The notes beneath the pieces are model-generated. The model was given only the letters and a program-made list of their open reading frames with translations, was not told the DNA's origin and did not search any database. Below are positions 44,845 to 54,717 of a DNA stretch of 64,000 bases, piece after piece. Position numbers and translations under genes: made by a program. Where the stretch lies: the NCBI RefSeq assembly GCF_900109605.1, contig NZ_FOAM01000008.1:161654-225653 (forward strand), read 5' to 3'. Within the stretch, counting starts at the first letter, position 1, and the number at the start of each line of letters is the position of its first letter. The DNA is from Xaviernesmea oryzae (lineage in GTDB: Bacteria; Pseudomonadota; Alphaproteobacteria; Rhizobiales; Rhizobiaceae).

Positions 44845-45576
44845 ATGGCTGGCACCCCGCCCGGCATGACGTCGGGCTCGGAGGGCGGCAAACGGGCCGC
44901 ACGCATCTCCTCCCTCATCACCCGTCTCCAGCAGATCCAGCGTGCGCTGGGCGGCCGGAATTTCGCCGTCCTGCGCCTGAGCGGCTCTGGCCTGCCCGGA
45001 GCACGCAAGCTGACCTGCGTGCTTGACAATTGGGGCGCTCATTCCGAAGCCATGGCGCACAATCTGCTCAGCGCCTACAGCGACGCGATGCTGCAGCATA
45101 TCGACGGCTCGATCCTGCCGCTGGTCTGGAACGGCACGGCCGCAGATCAGATCGCCGATGTCACCGGCTTTGAGTCCTTCACCCGGCGGCTGATCGCCGG
45201 CGGCTTGAGCCAGGCCGGCATCGCCTTTCCCGTCAGGCTGGGCGCGCAGGGCAATGGCTATGTCGTCGTGATCGGTGGCGAACTCGACCTGAACCCGGAA
45301 GCGATCATCGACCTGCATGGTCAAGCCTGCCAGGTGCTGACCGATCTTCTGGCGGCCGATGAACGACGCATGCTGCCGGCCGAAGCGCTCAGCGAACGCG
45401 AGATCGACTGCCTGCAGATGGCTGGCAACGGCCATATCAGCGAGGATATCGCCGAGAAGATGGGCCTCTCCGTGCATACGGTAAATGCCTATCTCGGAGC
45501 AGCCACCACCAAGCTCGACTCGGTCAACCGGATCCAGGCGATCGCCAAGGCCATTCGGCTCGGATATATTCGGTAG
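44845..45576 (+). CDS. visR: Motility master regulator VisR (LuxR type)
   Basis: A 243-aa partner of VisN. The C-terminal HTH is LSEREIDCLQMAGNGHISEDIAEKMGLSVHTVNAYLGAATTKLDSVNRIQAIAKAI. GGAGG precedes the ATG within the end of visN, so the two are translated in step. The two proteins are thought to work as a heterodimer. A terminator follows at 45621-45666. Confidence 0.92.
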   Translation: MAGTPPGMTSGSEGGKRAARISSLITRLQQIQRALGGRNFAVLRLSGSGLPGARKLTCVLDNWGAHSEAMAHNLLSAYSDAMLQHIDGSILPLVWNGTAADQIADVTGFESFTRRLIAGGLSQAGIAFPVRLGAQGNGYVVVIGGELDLNPEAIIDLHGQACQVLTDLLAADERRMLPAEALSEREIDCLQMAGNGHISEDIAEKMGLSVHTVNAYLGAATTKLDSVNRIQAIAKAIRLGYIR

Positions 45577-46107
45577 GTCTCTGGCTCCTTATCGACCGTC
45601 AGACATGAACCCGATTTTTCACGGGCTGGCAGAGCCGCAAGGGACCTGCCAGCCCGTTCGTGTTTTCGACGCCCAGGCGCATTCTCAAGCTGCATAGTTT
45701 CGCGCCGGCCAAGCCAGGGTGCCGGGGCGGACCGGCAGGCGCTGGCACTTATCGTCGGCGCCAAGCCTGGCCGCGGGGACGGCGGCCGGCGTGGCATCAC
45801 GGTGTTGGGGTCGGCAGATCGGACACCAGATCAGTCAGCGACGGAGGGCGGCTGGCGGAGCCACCATCCTGTCACAAAAGCCAGGTCGCAATTTCGGGGG
45901 CATGCATCCACGTCCTTCCGTCGCGGATGCTTCCAGGATGGCCTCGCAGGCCGCGCTTGCTTTACGCGGCCTGCATCAGGGTTCGCTGAAACTTTCGAAA
46001 GGGCCCGACCGACACGTCTGCGCCTCCGGCGATGGCTTAAGGCCAGAACCAAGGTGTCGTGGGGTCGGTTTGTGGGGATCGAGTGGTATGAAAGGCAGCG
46101 CGCTGGA
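45577..46107. other. Intergenic region between visR and a convergent gene
   Basis: About 530 bases. Apart from the visR terminator (45621-45666) nothing recognisable was seen; open frames here lack protein features. Confidence 0.45.
45621..45666 (+). terminator. Terminator after visR
   Basis: Perfect 11-bp arms ACGGGCTGGCA (45621-45631) and TGCCAGCCCGT (45647-45657) with a 15-nt loop, followed by TCGTGTTTT. Confidence 0.8.
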
Positions 46108-46536
46108 TCAGCAGGCGAGGCTGCGCGAAAATTTGGCCGCGTCCAGGCTGCGGGCGAGGAAGGCGGTGTTTTCGTTCGGATCTTCGGATGGACGATTGAA
46201 AGCAATATGGCTGATTTCAATCCCGGCCTTGTCCTTGGCAAGCTGCAGCTGGGCATAGACGGTGACGCCGTCTGGCTTCAGCTCCAGATCGAGCAGGATC
46301 TCGGGCGAATTGCCCCAGTCGAGCCGGTAATTGCCGCCGATGCCGAAATTGACCGTTCCGGGCTGGAAATAGAGTTCCGCAGCGGAGGAGACGAGGTCGG
46401 CAAGGCTGGCATGCGATTCAAAGCGCAAGAGAGCGATGAAATCGGCCGCGTCGATCAGCCGTAGTTCCGTTGCCACAGGGCGGATGGCGTCTGCGACGAT
46501 TTTTTCGCGTTCTTCGGAATAGGAACATCTTTTCAT
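46108..46536 (-). CDS. Conserved hypothetical protein downstream of flhB
   Basis: A 142-aa soluble protein (ERE..IVADAIRPVATELRLIDAADFIALLRFESHASLADLVSSAAELYF ... NYRLDWGNSPEILLDLELKPDGVTVYAQLQL). No domain is recognised. It starts six bases after flhB on the same strand, so it belongs to the motA-fliM-fliN-fliG-flhB unit or its flhB part. A gene at this spot is a regular feature of rhizobial motility clusters, which suggests a motility-related role. Confidence 0.75.
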   Translation of the reverse strand: MKRCSYSEEREKIVADAIRPVATELRLIDAADFIALLRFESHASLADLVSSAAELYFQPGTVNFGIGGNYRLDWGNSPEILLDLELKPDGVTVYAQLQLAKDKAGIEISHIAFNRPSEDPNENTAFLARSLDAAKFSRSLAC

Positions 46537-46542
46537 CGTTTG

Positions 46543-47619
46543 TCAGCGGGTCCGTTTTTGATTTGCTGCATAGACACGGTGAATGAGCTCGGCCACAGCC
46601 TTGTAAAACACCGGTGGAATCACACTATCCACCGAGACTTGCGCAAACATTGAGCGCGCCAGCGGTGGGTCCTCGAACACCGGAATCCCGTTTTCCTCCG
46701 CGATCTCGCGAATCTTGAGCGCGACCAGGTCCTGGCCCTTGGCGATCACCACCGGCGCGTCGCCTTCCTCGCGGACATAGCGCAGCGCCACGGCATAGTG
46801 GGTCGGGTTCGCCACCACCAATGTGGCGCGCGGCACCGCCGTGATCATGCGCCGGCGCGCTCGATCCCGGGCAATCGAGCGCAAGCGAGCGCGTACAATC
46901 GGATCGCCCTGCGACTGTTTGAATTCCTCCTTCACCTCTTCCTTGGTCATTTTCAGCTCGGACAGCCAATGATGACGGGTCCAGAAGAAATCGGCGATGG
47001 CGATGACGCCGCTGCAGAGCAGCACGACCACCATGATCTGATTGAGATCGCCGGACATGCGGCTGAAGATCGTCACCGGATCCGAAAACATCGCATCCAG
47101 AGAGCCGTAGAAATCGTCCTTCAGGGTGACGGCGATGATCGTCGAGATGATCGCGATCTTGAAGAAGCCCTTGCCGAATTCCACCAGGCCCGGCTTGCCG
47201 TAGATCCGTTTGAGGCCGGCCATGGGCGAGAGCCGCTCCGGCTTCGGCGCAATCCGGTCCAGCACCATGCGGGGAAAATTCTGGAGAACGGATGAGGCTA
47301 TGCCGAAGCTGACGAGCAGCAGGATGATCGGCACGACCAGGCCTGCGGCACGATTGAACAGAAAGAGAATTAGCGCCGTGACATCCGTGGCATTTTCGAG
47401 CCGCCAAGCCTCCGGCTGCTCGAAAATATCCTTCAAGGCTTCAGCGAAATTGGCAAAGCCGCCTGGCAGGAAGAAGACCACGAAGATGTAGCTCGCGAAC
47501 ACCGAGGCGAACATCGTCACCTCGCGCGAGAAGGGCACGTTGCCTTTCTCCATGGCGTCGTTCAGCTTTTTCTCCGACGGGCTCTCGGTTTTGCTTTCCT
47601 TGTCGTCGTCCTCGGCCAC
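46543..47619 (-). CDS. flhB: Flagellar export apparatus protein FlhB
   Basis: A 358-aa component of the flagellar type III export gate that switches substrate specificity. The acidic/basic N-terminus ([32 protein letters not shown]) is followed by four membrane helices and the cytoplasmic domain with the self-cleaving NPTH motif (271-274). [31 protein letters not shown] is typical. It is separated from fliG by 285 bases with a hairpin. Confidence 0.96.
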   Translation of the reverse strand: MAEDDDKESKTESPSEKKLNDAMEKGNVPFSREVTMFASVFASYIFVVFFLPGGFANFAEALKDIFEQPEAWRLENATDVTALILFLFNRAAGLVVPIILLLVSFGIASSVLQNFPRMVLDRIAPKPERLSPMAGLKRIYGKPGLVEFGKGFFKIAIISTIIAVTLKDDFYGSLDAMFSDPVTIFSRMSGDLNQIMVVVLLCSGVIAIADFFWTRHHWLSELKMTKEEVKEEFKQSQGDPIVRARLRSIARDRARRRMITAVPRATLVVANPTHYAVALRYVREEGDAPVVIAKGQDLVALKIREIAEENGIPVFEDPPLARSMFAQVSVDSVIPPVFYKAVAELIHRVYAANQKRTR

Positions 47620-47844
47620 AGCGGATCTCCGTCAGACGGGAGCATTCATGCGATGATTCGCGGCGAATGCCCCGTCGTCCTCGTTTTGGCACTTTTTGCC
47701 CGGACCGTCGGCACCTTGCCAGCCAGGTGGCTGGCCAAGCAGGGTTTGTATGTCGCGGGCACCGATATCCTGCTCTTCTTGCGGCGGCGGGTCGGGCCTT
47801 GCAAGAGGCAGGCGGGTGATTTCCGGCGAGGGAAAATGCGGCAA

Positions 47845-47887
47845 ACGACAACGGCCATGCAAGCGGAGCTCGTATGGCCGTTGTCGT
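47845..47887 (-). terminator. Hairpin between fliG and flhB
   Basis: Perfect 14-bp arms (ACGACAACGGCCAT, 47845-47858, and its complement, 47874-47887) with a 15-nt loop, starting 18 bases after the fliG stop. On the minus strand it is followed by TTTGCCGCATTTT. It is a terminator or a processing/attenuation site. Confidence 0.65.
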
Positions 47888-47904
47888 CGATAAAATGCGT
47901 GGGA

Positions 47905-48930
47905 TCAGGCGGCTGCCTTTTCCTTCAGTTCGATCATGCCGGCAGCTGCCAGGCGGATGGCCTCCTGGGTGATCGAGCGGCGGGCAATCGCGATTTCGCG
48001 CGGGTTGATGCCCTGCTCGCCGGTACCCAGATCGGCCTCGATCATGCGGCGCTGGCGTGCGCCCAGTGCCGAGAGGACACATTCGCGCAGGTCCATGGCG
48101 GTGCCTCGCAGCGCCATGGTGATGATGTCGCCGGAGACGTCGTTGAACAGCGCCACGCGGCTGCGCTGCGGCATGAGCATGATGTCGTCGAAGAGGAAGA
48201 TCTTCGGGCGGATCTTGCCGGCCGATTCCTGGCTGAGCGATTCGAGTGCACCGAGCAGGGTGTCGACCTGGGTCTTTTCCAGCTGGTTGATGACCTCGGC
48301 CGCCTTGACCGAACCGGTGGAGTTGCGATCCTCTTCCACAGCCTGAAACATTTCGATGACGCGCTGTTCGATGATCTGCGCGGCCTTCGGGCTGACGCTC
48401 TTCATCGTCACCGTCCGGTTGACGATATCGGCGCGCTGGGTTTCCGGCAGTTCCAAGAGAACCTTGGCGCTGAAGTTCGAGGGCATCATCGACAGGACGT
48501 AGGCGATGGTCTGCGGATGTTCCTTGGCGATGTAGCGCGAGACGAAGACCGGATCGCTGTCCTGCAGGCGCTCCCAGATATTCTGTTCGTAGGATTGGAA
48601 GGCCGCGCGGCGGCCCAGCAGGCCATCGACCTCTTCAGGCGGCAGGCCCTCTTCCAGAATGGCCTCGATGGCCTTGGCATTATCCATCAGGCCGGCCCCT
48701 TCGGTGAAGAGGTCTTCGAACTCGCTGACCAGCTGGTCCAGTTCATGCGGCGGAATGGTGCGCAGAGCCTGCGCCGCGGCGATGATGCCCTGCAGCTCGC
48801 CCTGGGTAAAAAACTTCAGGAGCTTGCCGGCGACGCCCTTACCCATGGCAAGCAGAACGGCGGCGGCCTTGTCTGTCTGACTAAGAGGCCGGGTCGGTGC
48901 CGAAGACTCGAAATTGTCGAAATCCATCAT
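47905..48930 (-). CDS. fliG: Flagellar motor switch protein FliG
   Basis: A 341-aa C-ring protein joining the MS ring (FliF) to the stator (MotA). The three FliG domains are present: SQTDKAAAVLLAMGKGVAGKLLKFF at the start, the middle EHPQTIAYVLSMM stretch and the C-terminal torque domain with charged residues (FDDIMLMPQRSRVALF ... RGTAMDLRECVLSALGARQRRMIEADL). An ATG one codon in is an alternative start. Confidence 0.96.
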   Translation of the reverse strand: MMDFDNFESSAPTRPLSQTDKAAAVLLAMGKGVAGKLLKFFTQGELQGIIAAAQALRTIPPHELDQLVSEFEDLFTEGAGLMDNAKAIEAILEEGLPPEEVDGLLGRRAAFQSYEQNIWERLQDSDPVFVSRYIAKEHPQTIAYVLSMMPSNFSAKVLLELPETQRADIVNRTVTMKSVSPKAAQIIEQRVIEMFQAVEEDRNSTGSVKAAEVINQLEKTQVDTLLGALESLSQESAGKIRPKIFLFDDIMLMPQRSRVALFNDVSGDIITMALRGTAMDLRECVLSALGARQRRMIEADLGTGEQGINPREIAIARRSITQEAIRLAAAGMIELKEKAAA

Positions 48931-49079
48931 GGATCCTTTCGTCAGCGCCCTGGCGCCGGACCGGAGGTGGCGCGTTGCGTGGAGAGCGCCGACCTGCCGT
49001 TACACATTTACTTCAGGTCTTCGTGTGCAAGGCGCTCGATGCGCGCCCTGCTTCGTCGGGTTCAGTCGGTGACAGCCTT

Positions 49080-49637
49080 TCAGCCGCGGCCGCTGCGAAT
49101 TTCGATCAGGCGAACGCCGAACCGCGTATCGTCTTCGTCCAGAACGGTGATTTCACCACGGCCGATCACTCGGCCGTTGACGGTGACTTCGACCGGCTCG
49201 CCGATCTTGCGGTCGAGCCCGATGGTTGCGCCTTCGGTAAGCGCCATCAGGCTGGAGACCTGCATGCGGCTGGCGCCGAGCACGATCTGAACATCGATCG
49301 GGATGTCCATGATCATTTCGAGATTGGCCGGGATCTCCGCGCCGGCGCGCAGCGAGCGTGACCGGCTGCCACGGCTTGCGCCGGAGAGGCCCGCGTTGCT
49401 GGAGCTTGCCGCATCGGCAGCGAAATCACCGCCAAAGCCGCCAAGATCGTCGGATGCTGCGAAGGACGAAGCGCCGTCCAGCCCGGACAGGGAGCCGGAG
49501 AATACGTCGGCGTCGGAAACGCCGCCGTCTGCGCCTTCCTTCAGAACGCCACGCAGATCGTCGATCGCCTGATCGAGTTCGGCGTCGCCTTCGGACAGAG
49601 ACGGAAATACGTCATCGGGTGCTTTTATCGTAGCCAT
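49080..49637 (-). CDS. fliN: Flagellar motor switch protein FliN
   Basis: A 185-aa C-ring protein. The C-terminal ~80 residues form the SpoA fold ([72 protein letters not shown]). The N-terminal ~100 residues are an acidic, Ser/Ala/Gly-rich extension (with [20 protein letters not shown]), longer than in E. coli FliN. It lies between fliM and fliG. Confidence 0.95.
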   Translation of the reverse strand: MATIKAPDDVFPSLSEGDAELDQAIDDLRGVLKEGADGGVSDADVFSGSLSGLDGASSFAASDDLGGFGGDFAADAASSSNAGLSGASRGSRSRSLRAGAEIPANLEMIMDIPIDVQIVLGASRMQVSSLMALTEGATIGLDRKIGEPVEVTVNGRVIGRGEITVLDEDDTRFGVRLIEIRSGRG

Positions 49638-49683
49638 GTGTGCATTATTCCAATTGAAGCTTGCCCCAAGCCTGTTTCGTCGC

Positions 49684-50634
49684 TCAGCCCATCAAATGGT
49701 CGAGAATCTCTTTTTCCGAACCATGGGTGTCCATGATGCGGACTGTATAACGTTCGCCGGAACGGCCAAATTCACAGACATAGAGGTCGCGGCCGTTGGC
49801 ATTCACATCCACCCGGACGTCGTGGACGTCCTTGAAGGCGATGATGTCGCCGGCCTGAAGGCGGCAGACATCGTTAAGGGTCAGGTCCTCAAGGCGGATG
49901 CGGGCCTCCAGGCTGACGGCGGAGCGATGAACCTGCTGTTCCAGCTGGTCGCTCCAGGCATTCTTCGTCTTGCGCGCCTGGCCGATGCCCTTGGGGAAGA
50001 CGATCTTGGTCTTCAAGAGCGCCTTGTGCGGAATGACGATGGTGAAGATGGCCGAGATCGGCCCGGCGACCAGGCTGATCTTGACGGCGGCCGCATGGAT
50101 ATCGGCCGCTTCTTCCGGGATCGAACGCTCCGTCGCGTTGAGCGGGCGTTCCAGTGTCGGCTCGAAGCCGCCGCTCGCATTGACCGCCGATTTCAGGACA
50201 TTGGCGACCTTCTCGAACAGCATCGCCGCCACGTCGAGCTCGATGGCCGAGAGCGCGCGGGGGACCGGCGGGCTGATCGTTTCCGGGGCGGCGCCGAGCA
50301 GCATTTCCACCATGCCCATGACGATCGGGCTGTCGCAGGCGATAACGAAATCGCACCAGTTGCGCAGCGTTCCGTCGCAGACGGCCACCGTGCTCCCAAG
50401 AGCCGCGACCAGCTCCTGCTTCACGCCGCTGTCGAAGCCTGCATAGCCGATCTCGACCGGAAAGCCGGTTTCGGCCTGCAGCATGTCGGGCAGGAATTCG
50501 GCGAAGACCTGGCCGAGGTCGACGGCGAATTTTTCAACCGGCTCGCGGTCGGCCAGAAGGCCGGTCATGCGGGCCAGCAGGCTCTTGTCGAAGGGAAGGG
50601 GCGCCGTGCGCGCCGTCATGGCGGTGTCGGTCAT
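49684..50634 (-). CDS. fliM: Flagellar motor switch protein FliM
   Basis: A 316-aa C-ring protein with the CheC-like middle domain and a C-terminal SpoA domain ([59 protein letters not shown]). The LSR-like CheY-binding N-terminal motif of enteric FliM is not evident (starts [23 protein letters not shown]), as in other rhizobia. It starts three bases after the motA stop. Confidence 0.92.
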   Translation of the reverse strand: MTDTAMTARTAPLPFDKSLLARMTGLLADREPVEKFAVDLGQVFAEFLPDMLQAETGFPVEIGYAGFDSGVKQELVAALGSTVAVCDGTLRNWCDFVIACDSPIVMGMVEMLLGAAPETISPPVPRALSAIELDVAAMLFEKVANVLKSAVNASGGFEPTLERPLNATERSIPEEAADIHAAAVKISLVAGPISAIFTIVIPHKALLKTKIVFPKGIGQARKTKNAWSDQLEQQVHRSAVSLEARIRLEDLTLNDVCRLQAGDIIAFKDVHDVRVDVNANGRDLYVCEFGRSGERYTVRIMDTHGSEKEILDHLMG

Positions 50635-50637
50635 GGA

Positions 50638-51516
50638 TTAAGCTGCCTTGCTTTCGCCGCCGCCGCCCGGATTCATCATCTCCTGCTCGACGGCATCAAT
50701 GGAAGGGCGTTCATAGGCGGAAATCGTTTTCCGGCCATATTCGAGCGCGACCTGGGGAACGGAGCCGTTCATGTAGGCGATCAGCGTCTGCTTCACGATC
50801 ACATAGAGCCGGTTCTGCTTTTCACGCACCGCCTTGATGTTGGCGATCATCGGCGAGACGATGCAATAGGACAGGAAGATCCCGAGCATGGTGCCGACAA
50901 GGGCCGCCGCGATCTTGCCGCCGAGAACCTCGGGCGATTCCGTGATGGCGCCCATGGCCTTGATGACGCCCAGAACGGCCGCGACGATCCCGATCGCCGG
51001 AAAGGCGTCGCCCATCGTTGCCAGCGCGTTGTAGGATTTCATCTTGTCGTGGCTGATGGTCTCGATTTCCTCGTCCATCAGCGCCTCAATCTCGTGGCTG
51101 CGTGCATTGCCGATGATGATCAGGCGCACATAGTCGCAGATGAAGGCCGTCAGTTCCTTGTTCAAAAGAACTGTCGGCGCCTGCTGGAAGATCGAGCTTT
51201 CCTGCGGATTATCGATGTGGCTTTCGATCTCGTTGCGCGACTTGGTGCGCAGGTCGCGCATGAGCGAATAGAGCACGCCGAGCGTGTCCAGATAATTTCG
51301 CTCCTTGGGGACCTTATGCTTGAAGGCCTCGCCGAGCGCCTTGCCGGCATCCTTCACGGTCTTCATCGAATTGGCCATGATGAAGCCGCCGACGCCGGCG
51401 CCGCCGATGATCACCAGCTCGAAGGGCTGGTTGAGAACGGTCATGTGGCCGCCCATCGCGATGAAGCCGCCGAGAATGCAGCCGAGCGTCATGACGAGCC
51501 CGATGATGATGTTCAT
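50638..51516 (-). CDS. motA: Flagellar stator protein MotA
   Basis: A 292-aa inner-membrane stator subunit using proton flow to turn FliG. Four membrane helices are visible ([80 protein letters not shown]) around a large cytoplasmic loop. The ATG at 51516 is used because the upstream extension is not membrane-like. MotB and MotC are not in the window. Confidence 0.96.
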   Translation of the reverse strand: MNIIIGLVMTLGCILGGFIAMGGHMTVLNQPFELVIIGGAGVGGFIMANSMKTVKDAGKALGEAFKHKVPKERNYLDTLGVLYSLMRDLRTKSRNEIESHIDNPQESSIFQQAPTVLLNKELTAFICDYVRLIIIGNARSHEIEALMDEEIETISHDKMKSYNALATMGDAFPAIGIVAAVLGVIKAMGAITESPEVLGGKIAAALVGTMLGIFLSYCIVSPMIANIKAVREKQNRLYVIVKQTLIAYMNGSVPQVALEYGRKTISAYERPSIDAVEQEMMNPGGGGESKAA

Positions 51517-51553
51517 GTTGATACCTGCCGCACGGGTGGATTTCGAGGATAGG

Positions 51554-51574
51554 GGATAGGCTGTCTTGCTTGCG
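51554..51574 (-). promoter_or_regulatory. Candidate motility-class promoter of motA
   Basis: On the minus strand, CGCAAG (51574-51569), nine bases, then CTATCC (51559-51554), 38 bases before the motA ATG. The same spacing is found upstream of fliF and flgB. Confidence 0.45.
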
Positions 51575-51692
51575 TGAGGCTGGCTCTGATGCGTTGCCGC
51601 GGGGACAGCTTCGCACAAGGGGAACGCACCAGTTTGGCTTCATGCCGGACGCTCGGAGCATTTTGTTCCAGCCCTCTTAGGATTTTCTTTCC

Positions 51693-52466
51693 GTGACGAC
51701 CACTTTCACCAGCTACAAGCAGATCACCAGCGACCTCACCTCCTCGCTGAAGCGCGTGCAGGAGCAGCCCGACGTCGCGCGGGAGACGGCCTATTACATG
51801 TCGAAGATCGGCTCGGTGAAGACGGTCGACGAGTTCATGGCCGACAGCCGTCTCTATAACTACGCACTGAAGGCCCACGGCCTTGAAGACATGTCCTACG
51901 CCAAGGCTTTCATCCGCAAGGTGCTGACCGAGGGCAACGAGAAGGACGATGCCTTCGCCAAGAAGCTTTCCGACAGCCGCTATTCCGATCTGGTGAATTC
52001 GCTGAATTTCGCCAAGTTCGGAACCGCTGCTACCGCCAAGGACAGCGCGCAGACGGGGGTGACCGCAAAATTCAGCCGGCAAACGCTGGAGGAAGAAGTC
52101 GGCGAGGACGATTCGGGCGTGCGTCTGGCGCTTTATTTCGAGCGCATGGCCCCCTCGATTACCAGCCCCTTCGGCCTTCTCGCCGATGAGGCACTGGCCC
52201 AGGTGACCCGGACCCTCCTGCAGGTGCCGGATGAATTCGCCGCCGCCGATATCGATGCCCAGGCGGATCACATCAAGGAGAAGATCGACATCAGCTCCTT
52301 CAAGGATCCGAAGAAGCTTTCGAAACTCATGGAACGCTTCACCGCCCTATGGGAAGCGCAGAAGGATCCTGCCGCCTCCGACACGCTCAAGCTGTTTGGC
52401 GGCAGCTCGGGCATTTCGGCCGATCTTCTCCTGTCGATCAACAATTTGAAGCTTGGAGGTCGCTGA
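51693..52466 (+). CDS. DUF1217 flagellar-operon protein
   Basis: A 257-aa helical, soluble protein of the DUF1217 family (FTSYKQITSDLTSSLKRVQEQPDVARETAYYMSKIG, KDPKKLSKLMERFTALWEA). It is found at the head of flgF operons in rhizobia. Its function is unknown but motility-related by context. The start is GTG at 51693 with TAGGAT upstream. flgF begins three bases after its stop. Confidence 0.85.
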   Translation: MTTTFTSYKQITSDLTSSLKRVQEQPDVARETAYYMSKIGSVKTVDEFMADSRLYNYALKAHGLEDMSYAKAFIRKVLTEGNEKDDAFAKKLSDSRYSDLVNSLNFAKFGTAATAKDSAQTGVTAKFSRQTLEEEVGEDDSGVRLALYFERMAPSITSPFGLLADEALAQVTRTLLQVPDEFAAADIDAQADHIKEKIDISSFKDPKKLSKLMERFTALWEAQKDPAASDTLKLFGGSSGISADLLLSINNLKLGGR

Positions 52467-52469
52467 AAG

Positions 52470-53201
52470 ATGCAGACCGGTCTTTACGTCGCCGTTTCGT
52501 CCCAGATTGCGCTGGAAAAGCGCATGGCGACGCTGGCGCACAATGTCGCCAACGCCAATACCGCAGGCTTTCGGGCCACGGAAATGAAGTTCAACACCGT
52601 GCTCGGCGATACCAAGCCCACCAAGGTGGCCTTCGTCAACGAGGGCAAGGAATTTCTCAAGACCCAGGGCGGCGGGATGACGTCCACGGGCAACAATCTC
52701 GATCTCGCCATCAAAGGCGATGCCTATTTCCAGATCCAGACGCCGGCCGGCCCCGTGCTGACGCGTGATGGCCGCTTCTCGCTGACCGATGGGGGCGATC
52801 TCGTCACCGTACGCGGCTATCCGGTGCTGGATGCCGGCGGCGCACCGATCCAGGTCAATGCAGGCGCCGGCGAATTGATCGTCACGCCGGATGGCGTGAT
52901 CCGTCAGAACGGCCAGCAGGTTTCCGCGCTCGGCCTGTTCGAGGCTGACTTCTCCAAGGGCTTCAACCGCTATGACAACAGCGGCGTTCTGCCGAAGGGC
53001 GCGCAGCCGCAGCCGGTCGTGGACCGCATGGATGTTGGCGTCAAGCAGGGCTATGTCGAAGAATCCAACGTCGATCCGATCACAGAAATGACGCAGCTGA
53101 TCACTGTTTCCCGCGCCTTTGAAAATATCACCGCCCTGATGCGCGATGGTGAGACCAGCCTGAGCGAGGCGATCAAGACGCTGGGCGGCGCCAAGAGCTG
53201 A
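52470..53201 (+). CDS. flgF: Flagellar basal-body rod protein FlgF
   Basis: A 243-aa rod protein. The N-terminal LxxRMATLAHNVANANTAGFRATEM motif and the C-terminal VDPITEMTQLITVSRAFENITALM heptad segment are the family hallmarks. It builds the proximal rod with FlgB, FlgC and FlgG. It is next to the DUF1217 gene and upstream of fliI. Confidence 0.95.
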   Translation: MQTGLYVAVSSQIALEKRMATLAHNVANANTAGFRATEMKFNTVLGDTKPTKVAFVNEGKEFLKTQGGGMTSTGNNLDLAIKGDAYFQIQTPAGPVLTRDGRFSLTDGGDLVTVRGYPVLDAGGAPIQVNAGAGELIVTPDGVIRQNGQQVSALGLFEADFSKGFNRYDNSGVLPKGAQPQPVVDRMDVGVKQGYVEESNVDPITEMTQLITVSRAFENITALMRDGETSLSEAIKTLGGAKS

Positions 53202-53317
53202 TGCGGCGCGCATCGCCGGCGCGCGGTGCGATCCTGCAAGAACAAGACGATCACGGCCGGCGCACGCTTCGTGCGCAAGGCTTGCCGGCATGATGCACGG
53301 CCAGAGTGGATGATGAG

Positions 53318-54715
53318 ATGAGCGCTGCCTTGGATGAAACGGACACCTTCAGCTTCGGCCCGAGCCGGCTTGCGGCTTTGGGATCGCTGGCTGCACGCTA
53401 TGGCCAGAGCGAGAATTCCGTGGCCGCCGGCGGGCGTGTGCAGACGATCGCCGCCGGTCATTACACGGTTTCCGGCCTCTCGCGTCAGGTCCGCCTCGGC
53501 GATTTCGTTGCCCATAAGAGCGAGACCGGCGTCCATCTCGGCGAGGTGGTGCGCGTCGAGCAGGAGCTCGTCTATATCTGCCCGATCGAGCCGGGCGAGC
53601 CGATCGGCATTCATGATACGGTGATCCGCAAGGGCGCTTTTCGCGTGGCGCCGGATGAAAGCTGGTGCGGGCGCGCCATCAATGCGCTCGGCGAGCCGAT
53701 CGATGGCGGGGCGCCGCTGAGCCATGGCCCGGTCGCCCGTTCGATCGCCAACAGCGCGCCGCCTTCGATGACACGTCGTCGCGTCGAGGAAGGCTTTCGC
53801 ACCGGCGTGCGGGCAATCGATCTGTTTTCGCCTCTCTGCCTTGGCCAGCGCCTCGGCATTTTCGCCGGTTCGGGCATCGGCAAATCCACGCTTCTGTCCA
53901 TGCTGGCACGCGCCGAAGCCTTTGACCGCGTCGTCATCGCGCTTGTCGGCGAGCGCGGTCGCGAAGTGCGCGAATTCATCGAGGACACGCTTGGCGAGGA
54001 TATGCGGAAGACGGTGGCCGTGGTCGCCACCAGCGACGAGAGCCCGATGCTGCGCAAGATGGCGCCGATGACGGCGGTGACCATCGCCGAGCATTTTCGC
54101 GATCAGGGCGAAAACGTTCTGCTGATCGTCGACAGCGTCACCCGTTTTGCTCATGCGATCCGCGAGGTGGCGACGGCCTCCGGCGAGCCGCCGATCGCGC
54201 GCGGCTATCCAGCATCCGTCTTCACCGAGCTGCCGCGGCTTCTCGAACGGGCGGGGCCCGGTATCGAAGGCGCGGGCACCATCACCGCGATCATCTCGAT
54301 CCTGGTCGATGGCGACAATCACAACGACCCGATCGCCGACTCCACCCGTGGTATTCTTGACGGCCATATCGTCATGGAGCGCAGCCTGGCGGAGGAGGGG
54401 CGCTATCCGCCCATCAATCCCTTGAGTTCGGTCTCGCGTCTTGCGCGCAAGGCTTGGACGCCCGACCAGGAAAAGCTGGTGGCCCGCCTGAAGGCGCTGA
54501 TCCATCGCTATGAGGAAACCCGCGATCTCCGGCTGATCGGCGGCTATCGCCCCGGCAGCGACCCGGATCTCGACATGGCCATTCGTCAGGTGCCCGTGAT
54601 CTACGAGACGCTGAAACAATCACCGGGTGAGCGGCCGTCCTTCGACGCCTTCACCGATCTCGCCAATGCCCTGAAGGCAGCCGCAGCCAATGGCGGCGCC
54701 ATCGCACGAGGATAG
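53318..54715 (+). CDS. fliI: Flagellar export ATPase FliI
   Basis: A 465-aa F1-beta-like ATPase of the flagellar type III export apparatus. The Walker A sequence GSGIGKSTLLSMLARAE, Walker B VLLIVDSVTRFAHA and the family segment GRYPPINPLSSVSRL are seen. The ATG at 53318 is preferred to a GTG four codons upstream. It is followed two bases later by a membrane protein gene, not by a recognisable fliJ. Confidence 0.95.
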   Translation: MSAALDETDTFSFGPSRLAALGSLAARYGQSENSVAAGGRVQTIAAGHYTVSGLSRQVRLGDFVAHKSETGVHLGEVVRVEQELVYICPIEPGEPIGIHDTVIRKGAFRVAPDESWCGRAINALGEPIDGGAPLSHGPVARSIANSAPPSMTRRRVEEGFRTGVRAIDLFSPLCLGQRLGIFAGSGIGKSTLLSMLARAEAFDRVVIALVGERGREVREFIEDTLGEDMRKTVAVVATSDESPMLRKMAPMTAVTIAEHFRDQGENVLLIVDSVTRFAHAIREVATASGEPPIARGYPASVFTELPRLLERAGPGIEGAGTITAIISILVDGDNHNDPIADSTRGILDGHIVMERSLAEEGRYPPINPLSSVSRLARKAWTPDQEKLVARLKALIHRYEETRDLRLIGGYRPGSDPDLDMAIRQVPVIYETLKQSPGERPSFDAFTDLANALKAAAANGGAIARG

Positions 54716-54717
54716 GG

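Noticed and set aside
47653..51552. Long plus-strand frames over fliG, fliN, fliM and motA
   Set aside because: Antisense shadows of well-recognised flagellar genes.
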